DNA of 64,000 nt, from NCBI RefSeq assembly GCF_010672085.1, contig NZ_JAAHHT010000005.1, positions 1 through 64,000 of the forward strand. The letters run 5' to 3'. Position numbers and translations under genes: made by a program. Origin of the DNA: Okeania sp. SIO3I5 (GTDB lineage: Bacteria; Cyanobacteriota; Cyanobacteriia; Cyanobacteriales; Microcoleaceae). A model generated the notes under the pieces. It was not told the origin of the DNA. It ran no database searches and worked only from the letters and a program-made list of their open reading frames with translations. Below are positions 16,597 through 24,481 of this stretch, one piece after another (positions within the stretch are counted from its first letter, which is position 1; every line of letters starts with the position of its first letter).

Positions 16597-17817
16597 ATGC
16601 AGTTAGTAGAACGCACTATTATTAAAAAAAATCATCCCAATTATAAATCACTTGATGCTCTAGCTTTCTTGTCGAAAAATCTCTACAACATGGCTAACTA
16701 CATAGTTAGACAAGAGTTTATTAATAAAGGAAGTTATCTAGACTATAACAAGGTTCAAAAGTTACTACAGTCGGGAGCAGATTATAAAGCAATACCTGCG
16801 AAAGTTTCTCAGCAGGTTTTGATTCTTTTAGATCAAAATTGGCAAAGTTTTTTTCAAGCTATAAGAGCTTATAATCAATGTCCAAGTAAGTTTAAAAGTC
16901 GTCCTAAACTACCAAAATATAAACATAAACAAAAAGGGAGGAATATTCTAGTCTATACAAAACAAGCGATTAGTAAACCTCAATTAGTCAAAAATCAGAA
17001 GATATTACTATCAAAAAGTGAGCTATTTTTTGATAGTAAAATAAATTATGATTCTCTGCAACAAGTGAGAATTATACCTAAGCTTAATTACTATGTGGTA
17101 GAAGTGGTTTACGAATCCATTGAAGTCAAATTAGATTTGTATAAACATCATGTAGCTTCTGTAGATTTGGGAGTAAATAATTTGGCGGCTGTAACATCAA
17201 ATAAAAAAGGTTTTCAACCCTTGATTATTAACGGCAGACCAGTCAAATCAATTAATCAATTCTATAATAAGAAAAAAGGCAAACTACAGTCAGAATTAAA
17301 GAAGACTAAAAGTAGTAATCGAATCAAAAGATTATCGACAAAAAGAAATTTTAAGATTGACGATTATTTGCATAAGACTAGCAGATATATTATTAATCGT
17401 CTGATCGAAAATCAGATCGGAGTTTTAGTAATAGGAAATAATCCTAACTGGAAACAAGGCATAAATCTTGGCAAAAAAAACAATCAAAATTTTGTTCAAA
17501 TTCCTTTTTTTAAGTTAATAGAACAACTAAAATACAAAGGCAAGTTAGTAGGAATCCAAGTAATAATTAATGAAGAAAGTTATACCTCAAAAGCTAGTTT
17601 TTTAGACTGGGACGACTTACCAGTTTACCAAAAAGGTGTCAAACACAAATTTAGTGGTCAACGAGTGAAAAGAGGACTTTATAAAGCTTCAAACGGTCTC
17701 AAATACAATGCTGATGTCAATGGAAGTTTAAACATATTACGAAAAGCAGTCCCAAACGCTTTTAGCAATGGGATAGAGGGTGTTGTAGTTCACCCCGTTA
17801 AGGTAACACTTAATTAA
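16597..17817 (+). CDS. tnpB: TnpB-like RNA-guided nuclease of an IS200/IS605-type element
   Basis: 406 residues from the ATG at 16597, preceded by AGGAGGG four bases upstream; an earlier ATG at 16579 has no such site. Residues 1-180 form the helical/WED-like part. RuvC motif I is ASVDLGVNNLAAVT (Asp near 197). At the usual motif II place the sequence is VLVIGNNPNWKQG, with no Glu; a Glu pair occurs later in EESYTSK. Motif III is NADVNGSLNIL. The CxxC zinc pairs of most TnpB are missing. This pattern is a known TnpB subtype, not a broken gene. No TnpA gene is next to it, so movement would depend on one elsewhere. Confidence 0.88.
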   Translation: MQLVERTIIKKNHPNYKSLDALAFLSKNLYNMANYIVRQEFINKGSYLDYNKVQKLLQSGADYKAIPAKVSQQVLILLDQNWQSFFQAIRAYNQCPSKFKSRPKLPKYKHKQKGRNILVYTKQAISKPQLVKNQKILLSKSELFFDSKINYDSLQQVRIIPKLNYYVVEVVYESIEVKLDLYKHHVASVDLGVNNLAAVTSNKKGFQPLIINGRPVKSINQFYNKKKGKLQSELKKTKSSNRIKRLSTKRNFKIDDYLHKTSRYIINRLIENQIGVLVIGNNPNWKQGINLGKKNNQNFVQIPFFKLIEQLKYKGKLVGIQVIINEESYTSKASFLDWDDLPVYQKGVKHKFSGQRVKRGLYKASNGLKYNADVNGSLNILRKAVPNAFSNGIEGVVVHPVKVTLN

Positions 17818-18032
17818 AACTAGGTCAAAGAATATTTTTCTATAGATTTAGTAACTATTTAGACATAGGCGTGAAAATTAAAAATAGAATCAATTCTGAT
17901 CCAGAAATTATCAATTATTTCTCCCTGTTCCCTGTTCCCTGTTCCCTGTTCCCTCTTTTCCGGAGAAGTGTATTGAATTTTAACAAAATTTATGATATTA
18001 TAAAAGCTTGTGTGTAAAAATAGTGGAAGTCC

Positions 18033-18230
18033 ATGCCAAAACTAAAAACTCGCAAAGCAGCAGCTAGACGCTTTAAAGCCACAGGCAGTGGCAAAATTAA
18101 ACGTCGTAAAGCCTTCAAGAGTCACCTTTTGGAGCATAAAAGCTCTAGTCGCAAGAGCGATCTATCGAAAATGACTCTTGTACATGAGACTAATGAAGAA
18201 AATGTACGTCTAATGCTTCCATATTTATAA
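18033..18230 (+). CDS. rpmI: 50S ribosomal protein L35
   Basis: 65 residues, the standard length, with the family start [20 protein letters not shown] and the conserved [20 protein letters not shown] lies six bases before the ATG. It is 24 bases upstream of rplT, the usual pair. infC, often first in this operon elsewhere, is not in front; the upstream neighbour is tnpB and a spacer with tandem CCCTGTT units. Confidence 0.97.
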   Translation: MPKLKTRKAAARRFKATGSGKIKRRKAFKSHLLEHKSSSRKSDLSKMTLVHETNEENVRLMLPYL

Positions 18231-18254
18231 AAAGAAAATTTTAGGAGAAAAATT

Positions 18255-18611
18255 ATGCCGAGAGTCAAAAGAGGTAATGTTGCCCGTAAACGCCGTAACA
18301 AAATTCTTAAACTAGCTAAAGGATTTAGAGGGGCACAATCTAGACTGTTTAAAGTGGCTAACCAACGAGTAATGCAGGCATTACGGAATGCCTATCGCGA
18401 TCGCCGGAAACGGAAACGGGACTTTCGTCGTTTGTGGATTACCCGGATCAACGCAGCAGCTCGTCAAGAAGGTATGAGCTATAGTCAATTAATTGGCAAT
18501 ATGAAAAAAGCCAATATAGCAATTAACCGTAAAATGTTAGCACAATTAGCAGTTTTAGATCCTGAAACTTTTACAAAAGTTGTGGAATTGGCAAGTCAAG
18601 CCAAAGGATGA
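18255..18611 (+). CDS. rplT: 50S ribosomal protein L20
   Basis: 118 residues of normal length and pattern: [36 protein letters not shown] and the [20 protein letters not shown] region that contacts 23S rRNA. AGGAG lies eight bases before the ATG. It is the second gene of rpmI-rplT. In many bacteria L20 represses this operon through a leader RNA; I cannot see a convincing leader structure here. Confidence 0.97.
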   Translation: MPRVKRGNVARKRRNKILKLAKGFRGAQSRLFKVANQRVMQALRNAYRDRRKRKRDFRRLWITRINAAARQEGMSYSQLIGNMKKANIAINRKMLAQLAVLDPETFTKVVELASQAKG

Positions 18612-19036
18612 TAGAAACTAGAAGGTATAGGAAATAATGGATAATGGATAATGGATAATGGATAATGGATAATTGATAATCACCTCTCCCTTTTAGGGAG
18701 AGGATTGACTAAAAGGAAAAGATTTATTTCTCTTGGTTGATTGGATATGGCGCCGGTAACCCATCCATCCCATCATAAGGGAATGCTCCGCTTGCCAACC
18801 GCTTTTTCCCCTTGAAAGAGGAGGCTTTAAACCTAAATTATCTAATTATTTAATTGTTTAATTATTAATTATTTCGGTAAATATTCTCCCTCTTTTCAGA
18901 AGACTGATGGTAAATATTCAGCTATTAGCGGTCAACTCTCAGCTTTCTTTAAAAAAATAGTATTAAGACAGAGTGATATAGAAAGGAAAGCTGTTATTAT
19001 TTTGAATAAAATTAAAATTAATCCTGGGTAAAGATT
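18612..19036. repeat. Spacer with tandem and dispersed repeats
   Basis: Tandem GGATAAT units at about 18638-18672, an inverted CTCTCCC/GGGAGAG pair at about 18684-18705, and AT-rich sequence up to the TPR gene. No clear terminator for rpmI-rplT and no gene seen. Confidence 0.5.
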
Positions 19037-19564
19037 ATGGATAAAACTCTACCAGTTTTATACTTATTAATACTTCTAATATTATTATCTATAACGTCTA
19101 TATTTGTTATCCGTCAGATTACAAAGACGAGGAAAACAGAAGATCAGCTTTCTAAGTTGAAAAATAAACTGACAAAAGAACAAGGAACAGTAGATGAATA
19201 TTATCAGCTTGCCAGTATATATTTAGAAAAAAAATTATATGTTAATGCAATTGAATTATTGAAAAAAGCTCTGAAATTAAAAGACGAAGAGAATTTAGAG
19301 GATTTTCCGAAAATTTATAATGCTCTTGGTTTTGCCTACTTTATTCAAGAGCAATATGATATTGCGATTAGGCAATATAAAGAAGCATTAAAAATAGATG
19401 CTGAGTATGTGACAGCTTATAATAATTTGGGTCATGTTTATGAGAAGAAAAAATTAACTGCCCAAGCTTTAGAAGCTTATGAGTCAGCACTGAAATATGA
19501 CTCAAACAATGATACTGCTAAAAGACGTGCAGAATCTATGAAGAAACGTTTGACAACTTCTTAA
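19037..19564 (+). CDS. Membrane-anchored TPR protein
   Basis: 175 residues. Residues 5-27 form one hydrophobic helix (LPVLYLLILLILLSITSIFV), so the protein is probably anchored with the rest in the cytoplasm. A coiled-coil stretch follows (about 32-50) and then three to four tetratricopeptide repeats: YYQLASIYLEKKLYVNAIEL, YNALGFAYFIQEQYDIAIRQ and YNNLGHVYEKKKLTAQALEA. TPR proteins act as scaffolds; in cyanobacteria small membrane TPR proteins often help photosystem or pigment assembly, but nothing here shows a specific partner. Confidence 0.85.
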   Translation: MDKTLPVLYLLILLILLSITSIFVIRQITKTRKTEDQLSKLKNKLTKEQGTVDEYYQLASIYLEKKLYVNAIELLKKALKLKDEENLEDFPKIYNALGFAYFIQEQYDIAIRQYKEALKIDAEYVTAYNNLGHVYEKKKLTAQALEAYESALKYDSNNDTAKRRAESMKKRLTTS

Positions 19565-20012
19565 ATTGAGAATTGAGAATTCAGAACTCAGAAATCAGGA
19601 TTCAGAAGTAAAAATTAGTAGCTTGTAGTTGCGCTTTAGTGCTGCTCAGTATATTCAGAGGGGCTAAATTTTTGGGTAGTAGTGCATTGTAATAATCGTG
19701 CATTTTCCTTATCTTTGTTAGAAAGGACGGCAGTGGGAGCATCTTGCTCCCGTGCCTGGTATTCCTTTCTCCTGTATACCATTACTATGCAGGACTACCA
19801 ATTTTCGATGTGTTAGTCCACTACAAACAAAATTACCGGGGTTGCACATTAAAGAATGATAATAGATTTTCAACTGTACATATATTGAGGAAATAGTTAT
19901 CCAAAAATATATACTTTCGGATTTCATCATTCCTAATTGTGCAACGCCAAATTACCATATAGAAATAATCAATTTTTCTTACTTTTTATTTAATTGATTG
20001 GCAGGTGAAATC
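19565..20012. other. Spacer containing a MITE
   Basis: Contains short tandem repeats of GAATTCAGAA type (about 19570-19605) and a small transposable element at 19838-19948 (separate entry). Nothing else is apparent. Confidence 0.5.
19838..19948. mobile_element. 111-bp MITE with 8-bp target duplication
   Basis: Terminal inverted repeats read GGGGTTGCACATTAAAGAAT at the left and, reversed, GGCGTTGCACAATTAGGAAT at the right. The 8-base word AAATTACC stands directly on both sides (19830-19837 and 19949-19956), as expected for a transposase-made target duplication. No coding capacity. No second copy was noticed in this window. Confidence 0.7.
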
Positions 20013-20615
20013 ATGGGTTCTTGGCGAGATAACTTAAATAAATTTACAGGTAAAACGAGATTTGTTGTCTCTCGTTTATTCATTCACTTAACGGGTTCAG
20101 AGGTGACACCCTTATTGGGTGTTTTGAATCGAGCTGTTAGGGAAGCGGTTGCATCAGAAGGTGACTTGGAAGTAGTGGGGGAAAGACTCGTTGAAGTCTG
20201 TGAAAGTCTCCTACAATATGACACTTATTGGCAGTCGGCAGCTAACGAAGGTGATGTTATTTGGAATGAAGGAGAAGCAGGAGACTTTTTTGATGAACTG
20301 TTCACAGACTCCTCTCAACGCTACCTAAGTTCTGGGGAAAGTGAAGACTATGGGGAAGATAACGAACCTTTAACTTTGCCTCCTACTGGTAATTTAGTGG
20401 TGATGATAACAGTTGCGTTTGAGGGAGAAGTGCCAGATATTGAAACTGATCTGGCGAGTATAGGAGCGATGACTCAAGCGTTAAAAGCTTTGATTAATTT
20501 GCATTATCAACAAAAATTACGGGGTATTCAAATACATTTTTCACCAGCACGTTTGGGGGATGAGTTAGACAACGAACAATTATTAGTGAATTTTTCTGAA
20601 CTTATTCCTTTGTAA
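20013..20615 (+). CDS. DUF1517-like cyanobacterial protein
   Basis: 200 residues from the ATG at 20013 (MGSWRDNLNKF), which has AGGTGA seven bases upstream; the TTG at 19998 is a weaker choice. The ending LPPTGNLVVMITVAFEGEVP, LKALINLHYQQKLRGIQIHF and SPARLGDELDNEQLLVNFSE resembles the carboxy part of DUF1517, where the last strands end in a conserved leucine-rich segment. No membrane helix is present, unlike many DUF1517 members. The acidic middle (about 85-125) is probably a flexible linker. Function unknown. Confidence 0.65.
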   Translation: MGSWRDNLNKFTGKTRFVVSRLFIHLTGSEVTPLLGVLNRAVREAVASEGDLEVVGERLVEVCESLLQYDTYWQSAANEGDVIWNEGEAGDFFDELFTDSSQRYLSSGESEDYGEDNEPLTLPPTGNLVVMITVAFEGEVPDIETDLASIGAMTQALKALINLHYQQKLRGIQIHFSPARLGDELDNEQLLVNFSELIPL

Positions 20616-20620
20616 AAAGT

Positions 20621-20658
20621 CGGTAGGGAGTGAGGCAGCGATCGCTACTCATTCCCGA
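20621..20658 (+). terminator. Candidate stem-loop after the DUF1517-like gene
   Basis: GGGAGTGAG and CTCATTCCC flank an inner AGCGATCGCT palindrome, forming an imperfect long stem just six bases after the stop. No T run follows, so termination is only possible, not shown. Confidence 0.4.
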
Positions 20659-20998
20659 TCTAAGGAGCCATGTAAAAATAACTTGAACAGTTTTTTGATG
20701 GAAGCTAAATTTCAGATCAAATCCGGTAGCATCGGTATAAATAAAGCAGAGAAACCGGGTTGATCTGAATGCCCATTATATTGACATCTATCTCGCATAA
20801 ACCCGGTTTTTTATAACACTTCCATTGCAAGCGGATTTTATATCACTCAATACAATAATGGAAGCATAGCAATGCTATGCTCCTACAAAATTCAAAATTA
20901 ATGAACTTTTTGTTTTGCCGAGCTCAACTACTTACTAAAAAGGTTGATCAAGAATTTCATATATAGAGCTTGTCCTTTTAGCAGCAGTATCTAAGTTG

Positions 20999-21300
20999 AC
21001 ATACTCCCGACGTTGCCCTTCTATTCCCCCCTTTCAAAGGGGGGTTAGGGGGGATGGACAACGCGGGATTCTGAGCGTCTGGGAAACCCTGACCGCTGCG
21101 CATGACAGAGGTGATGTCCTCCCCCTGTTTTGACTTTTACAATAACAAAATGCTCTTAGCTTGTGTCTTGGGCATATGAACGTTTAGCTTATTAAGGTAT
21201 CCGAATCCTGGCCCAGGCTTTCATCCCGACGCTCCCCCTCCCCCCTTGGAAAGGGGGGTTAGGGGGGATGGAGATCGCGGGACTTCCCGCCAGGAAAGTT
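20999..21300. mobile_element. IS200/IS605-like non-autonomous element with two terminal hairpins
   Basis: Hairpin 1 (21005-21068) has arms TCCCGACGTTG and CAACGCGGGA; hairpin 2 (21224-21282) has arms TCCCGACGCTC and GAGATCGCGGGA. The 150 bases between match the window start (1-155). Both loops contain the same purine-rich insert with GGGGGGTTAGGGGGGATGGA. There is no transposase frame. The design matches palindrome-associated elements mobilised in trans by TnpA; the assignment is inference. Confidence 0.5.
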
Positions 21301-21306
21301 AAAAAG

Positions 21307-21380
21307 GGCGAACGATGGGACTCGAACCCACGAATGGTGGAACCACAAACCACTGCCTTAACCACTTGGCCACGCTCGCC
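21307..21380 (-). tRNA. trnH: tRNA-His (GUG)
   Basis: The minus strand folds as a cloverleaf: acceptor stem GCGAGCG with CGUUCGC, D-arm GGCC...GGC region, anticodon loop UUGUGGU giving GUG, and T-arm GUGGG-UUCGAGU-CCCAU. The extra G at the 5-prime end (21380) faces C73 (21307), the identity pair of histidine tRNAs. The base pair closing the anticodon loop is U-U, a small departure from the usual A-U. CCA is not encoded in full (only the first C). Confidence 0.93.
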
Positions 21381-21475
21381 ATATATTTTTTTCTTACAGT
21401 TTATTAATATAGCACTACCAAATTATATTTGTAAACCCTCTTGACAAAAATATAAAATCTAAAACTTCTCCCTCA

Positions 21476-22999
21476 ATGAGTTATTGCATTAATCCTCAAT
21501 GCCCCAAACCAGAAAACCCAGACACAGCAAACTATTGCCAGAGTTGCGACTCTCCTCTAATTCTCGAGGGACGCTATCGTATTCTGAAAAAAGTTGGTCA
21601 AGGAGGCTTTGGTAAGACATTTTTGGCCGTAGACGAACAACATCTTCTGAAGCTCCCATGTATTCTGAAGCAAATATCATTTCCCACTCTCGACCCGGAA
21701 AGCTATGAGACAACAGCTAGATTATTTCGGCGGGAGGTAATGCGGTTGGGACAGTTGGGGCAACATCCACAAATTCCTCTACTTTTAGCTCACTTTCAAT
21801 ACAATCAAAATTTGTATTTGGTGCAAGAATATATTCAAGGTCTGACATTAAAGCAAGAATTACAACAAGGTCTCTTCAACGAAGAACAAATATGGCAACT
21901 TTTGCGGGAGTTACTGCCAGTATTACAGTTTATTCATCAACATCAAATTATTCACCGAGATATTAAACCAGAAAATATTATTCGTCGTACTTCTCCACCT
22001 ATTAATTATCAAAAACCACCCCATCTACCGGGAGAAAATCAACTGGAAAAATTAGGAAAAGTGGGAGAAATTGTCTTAATTGATTTTGGCGTGGCGAAGT
22101 TGCTGACTGGTACTGCTTTGATTCGCACTGGTACTGTTATTGGCAGTCCGGAATATATGGCACCGGAGCAAACTAGGGGGAAAGCACTGCCAGCAAGTGA
22201 CTTGTTTAGTTTGGGTGTAACTTGCATTCATTTACTAACGGATGTTGCGCCGTGGGATATGTTCGATGTTATTAATGACTGTTGGAGATGGCGAGATTTT
22301 TTGCCTAGTGGGGGTAGTGTGAGTCAACATCTCGGCAATATATTAGATAAGTTGTTGCAAAATTCTGTGAGTCAACGTTACCAGACTGCGGAACAAGTTT
22401 TGGAGGCGTTGGAGTCTCGCTCTAATATTGTTAGGCAACCTGTGAAAAATCTTGAGTCTTTAGCGTTGGGAAATCAAAAGTTGTCTCTGTTGCCATCGCT
22501 GCCGAGTTTGGTTGGGAGGTTGATTCCGCAAGTTATGACGCTGGATAAAAATGAATTAATTTCGGCAGTGGGGGTAGAGTATGGAAAATTGCAGTATTTG
22601 TTGGCAGTGCAAAAGTGGCAGGAAGCAGATATGGAAACCTGGGTAGTTTTGTGTGACGCTTTGGGGAAGAGGAGAAAAAGTTATTTGTTTCAGAACGATA
22701 TTGATAATTTGCCTTGTGAAGATTTGCTGACTATTGATCGCCTCTGGGTGAAATATAGTAGGGGAAAATTTGGGTTTAGTGTGCAAAAACAGATTTATGA
22801 AAGTGTGGATAAAGATTATGGAAAATTTTGTAGTCAGGTAGGTTGGTTAACTTATAATTTGCATTTTCGCGATCGCGGGTTTAAGTTTAGAAATTGGTCA
22901 CCAGTTGGTCATTTACCTTCAAGAATTTGGGTAGGTGGTAAGAAGTGGTGGATTCATGCTGAGGCAATGGCGAAAAAGTTAGATAAGTGTTTTTTTTAG
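21476..22999 (+). CDS. Ser/Thr protein kinase with zinc ribbon and carboxy-terminal GUN4 domain
   Basis: 507 residues. A zinc ribbon with four cysteines (4, 9, 21, 24: YCINPQC, YCQSC) comes first. A Hanks-type kinase domain spans about 33-315 with the P-loop VGQGGFGKTF, catalytic HRDIKPENI, DFGVAK and the APE-like MAPEQTRG. A GUN4 domain fills about 360-500 (LQYLLAVQKWQEADMETW, CEDLLTIDRLWVKYS, FGFSVQKQIYESV). GUN4 binds porphyrins and activates Mg-chelatase, so this fusion may tie phosphorylation to tetrapyrrole status; that link is inference. No membrane segment. Monocistronic, divergent from tRNA-His. Confidence 0.93.
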   Translation: MSYCINPQCPKPENPDTANYCQSCDSPLILEGRYRILKKVGQGGFGKTFLAVDEQHLLKLPCILKQISFPTLDPESYETTARLFRREVMRLGQLGQHPQIPLLLAHFQYNQNLYLVQEYIQGLTLKQELQQGLFNEEQIWQLLRELLPVLQFIHQHQIIHRDIKPENIIRRTSPPINYQKPPHLPGENQLEKLGKVGEIVLIDFGVAKLLTGTALIRTGTVIGSPEYMAPEQTRGKALPASDLFSLGVTCIHLLTDVAPWDMFDVINDCWRWRDFLPSGGSVSQHLGNILDKLLQNSVSQRYQTAEQVLEALESRSNIVRQPVKNLESLALGNQKLSLLPSLPSLVGRLIPQVMTLDKNELISAVGVEYGKLQYLLAVQKWQEADMETWVVLCDALGKRRKSYLFQNDIDNLPCEDLLTIDRLWVKYSRGKFGFSVQKQIYESVDKDYGKFCSQVGWLTYNLHFRDRGFKFRNWSPVGHLPSRIWVGGKKWWIHAEAMAKKLDKCFF

Positions 23000-23035
23000 G
23001 GAGTAGGGAATTTTCAATAATTGACAATTAATAAT

Positions 23036-23745
23036 GGCTTTGTTACATAAAACCAACATTCCGCACTTCCTCCGCTTTGGAAATAAAAAGGCTGAAATTT
23101 TTATCTGTAAAAGCTTTGAGGTTTAATCAGCCACCCTTAACTATTGGACAATAGTGACAGCCAACATCAATTTGGGAAATAAAAGGCTGAAACTTTTACA
23201 GGTAAAAGCTTTGAGGTTTAATCAGCCACCCTTAACTATTGGACAATAGTGAGAGCCAACATCAATTTGGGAAATAAAAGGCTGAAACTTTTACCTGTCA
23301 AAGCTTTGAGGTTTAATCAGCCATCCTTACAGCGCTTTTCAGATTGATGAACCACATCGTCATAATCAAAACTCTGTAGTGGCGATTCGCGAATCGCCCT
23401 TACTGTGGTCTACTGAAATGAAAACTGCTGTAACTATTGGACAATAGTGAGAGCCAACATCAATTTGGGAAATAAAAGGCTGAAACTTTTACAGGTAAAA
23501 GCTTTGAGGTTTAATCAGCCACCCTTAACTATTGGACAATAGTGAGAGCCAACATCAATTTAGGAAATAAAAGGCTGAAACTTTTACCTGTCAAAGCTTT
23601 GAGGTTTAATCAGCTACCCTTAACTATTGGACAATAAATAAATTGATACGGAATGCGAGCAAACATATCGCGCTCGCTATAAGTTTCATGTCGCGAGCGA
23701 AAAAGCTGAACGGATGTTCTATTGCTACTTTCATGCAACAAAGCC
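23036..23745. mobile_element. Element E1: 710 bp, 9-bp target duplication, internal 95-bp array
   Basis: The ends are GGCTTTGTTACATAAAA and, reversed, GGCTTTGTTGCATGAAA, and both are flanked by ATTAATAAT (23027-23035, 23746-23754). Inside, the palindromic word ACTATTGGACAATAGT (or part of it) recurs at 95-base spacing (23138, 23233, 23431, 23526, 23621), each followed by a segment with the GGCTGAAA/GATTAATCAGCC-type stem. A 101-bp R2 element interrupts the array at 23330. There is no reading frame. A related element is at 54467-54975. Confidence 0.65.
23330..23430. mobile_element. R2-family element nested in E1
   Basis: It begins CAGCGCTTTTCAGATTGATG and ends with ATGAAAACTGCTG, flanked by TA at 23328-23329 and 23431-23432. 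Comparison with the neighbouring 95-bp units (CCTTAACTATTGG) shows the empty site and proves that TA was duplicated on insertion. Confidence 0.7.
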
Positions 23746-23763
23746 ATTAATAATTAATAATTA

Positions 23764-23974
23764 CAGCAGTTTCGGAGTTAGTGAGGTACAGAGTTTTATC
23801 ACTTTAGACTTCTTGCAGAAGTCAGGGAATAGGGAATAGGGAATAGGGAATAGGGAATGAAATTGTTGATTTAATATCTTGAATTGATTTCATTTTTTAT
23901 TTTTGGAGATGTCTTTTAGTAAATATGAAAGAGAGATTAGTTTTCAACTGTACCTCACCATCCTAAAAAGTGCT
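23764..23974. mobile_element. R3-family inverted-repeat element
   Basis: Starts CAGCAGTTTCGGAGTTAGTG and contains GTGAGGTACA; ends TGTACCTCACC then AAAAAGTGCTG, flanked by TA on both sides. A second copy is at 50428-50575 and a relative at about 29975-30121. Tandem GGGAATA units lie inside. Confidence 0.55.
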
Positions 23975-23990
23975 GTAATAACAGAATTTA

Positions 23991-24251
23991 CGCAGGTGAA
24001 CCCAGAAACCGGGTTTCTCCTAGATGTCTCGTTTGAAAAACAAGGGTTTATCCAAGAAACCCGATTTCTTTACCTTACGCAGGTGAACCCAGAAACCGGG
24101 TTTCTCCTAGATGTCTCGTTTGAAAAACAAGGGTTTATCCAAGAAACCCGGTTTCTTTACCTTACGCAGGTGAACCCAGAAACCGGGTTTCTCCTAGATG
24201 TCTCGTTTGAAAAACAAGGGTTTATCGAAGAAACCCGGTTTCTTTACCTTG
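23991..24251. repeat. Three 87-bp tandem units with ACCCGGTTTCT hairpins
   Basis: Each unit starts CGCAGGTGAACCCAGAAACC and holds the inverted pair AGAAACCGGGTTTCT and AAGAAACCCGGTTTCTT. The unit is a multiple of three bases, so a 129-codon frame stays open through all three copies (23903-24292), but the frame has no ribosome site and is most simply a by-product. The sequence is related to the CCCGGTTTCT elements at 37364-37461 and 61721-61822. Confidence 0.7.
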
Positions 24252-24324
24252 GGATGAATCTTTGTATAAAAGGGAAATCCCATCTTTTATAGTTCATAAA
24301 CTCTAAAACTATAATTCCAATGTA

Positions 24325-24465
24325 CACTCTCCACACCTCCCACACCTCCCACACTTCCCACACCTCCCACACTCCCCACACCTCCCACACTCCCCACACC
24401 TCCCACACCTCCCACACTCCCCACACCTCCCACACTCCCCACACCTCCCACACTCCCCACTCTAT
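24325..24465. repeat. Pyrimidine-rich tandem repeat before gcvP
   Basis: About 14 imperfect units of CACACCTCCCA / CACTCCCCA. Long pyrimidine runs on one strand of this kind can form triplex structures. Its end is 16 bases from the gcvP start, so it lies in the gcvP promoter or leader region. Confidence 0.75.
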
Positions 24466-24481
24466 TCACTTGCATTAACTT

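Larger units (their letters stand above)
23000..24481. repeat. 1.5-kb repeat block without genes
   Basis: In order: a 710-bp transposable element with 95-bp array (23036-23745), an R3-type inverted-repeat element (23764-23974), three 87-bp tandem units (23991-24251) and a long tandem of CACACCTCCC-type units (about 24325-24465) that ends 16 bases before gcvP. No protein-coding gene is supported. Confidence 0.7.

Noticed and set aside
19718-19930. 70-codon minus-strand frame near the MITE
   Set aside because: It spans the 111-bp MITE and a spacer, with no domain resemblance.
23036-23745. Regular 95-bp repeats considered as a CRISPR array
   Set aside because: The full 95-bp unit is conserved with no variable spacers, no cas genes are present, and the block has transposon ends with target duplications.
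24244-24475. Trp-Glu-Val and Gly-Gly-Val repeat frames on the minus strand before gcvP
   Set aside because: They are translations of the CACACCTCCC tandem repeat in different frames and have no independent support.
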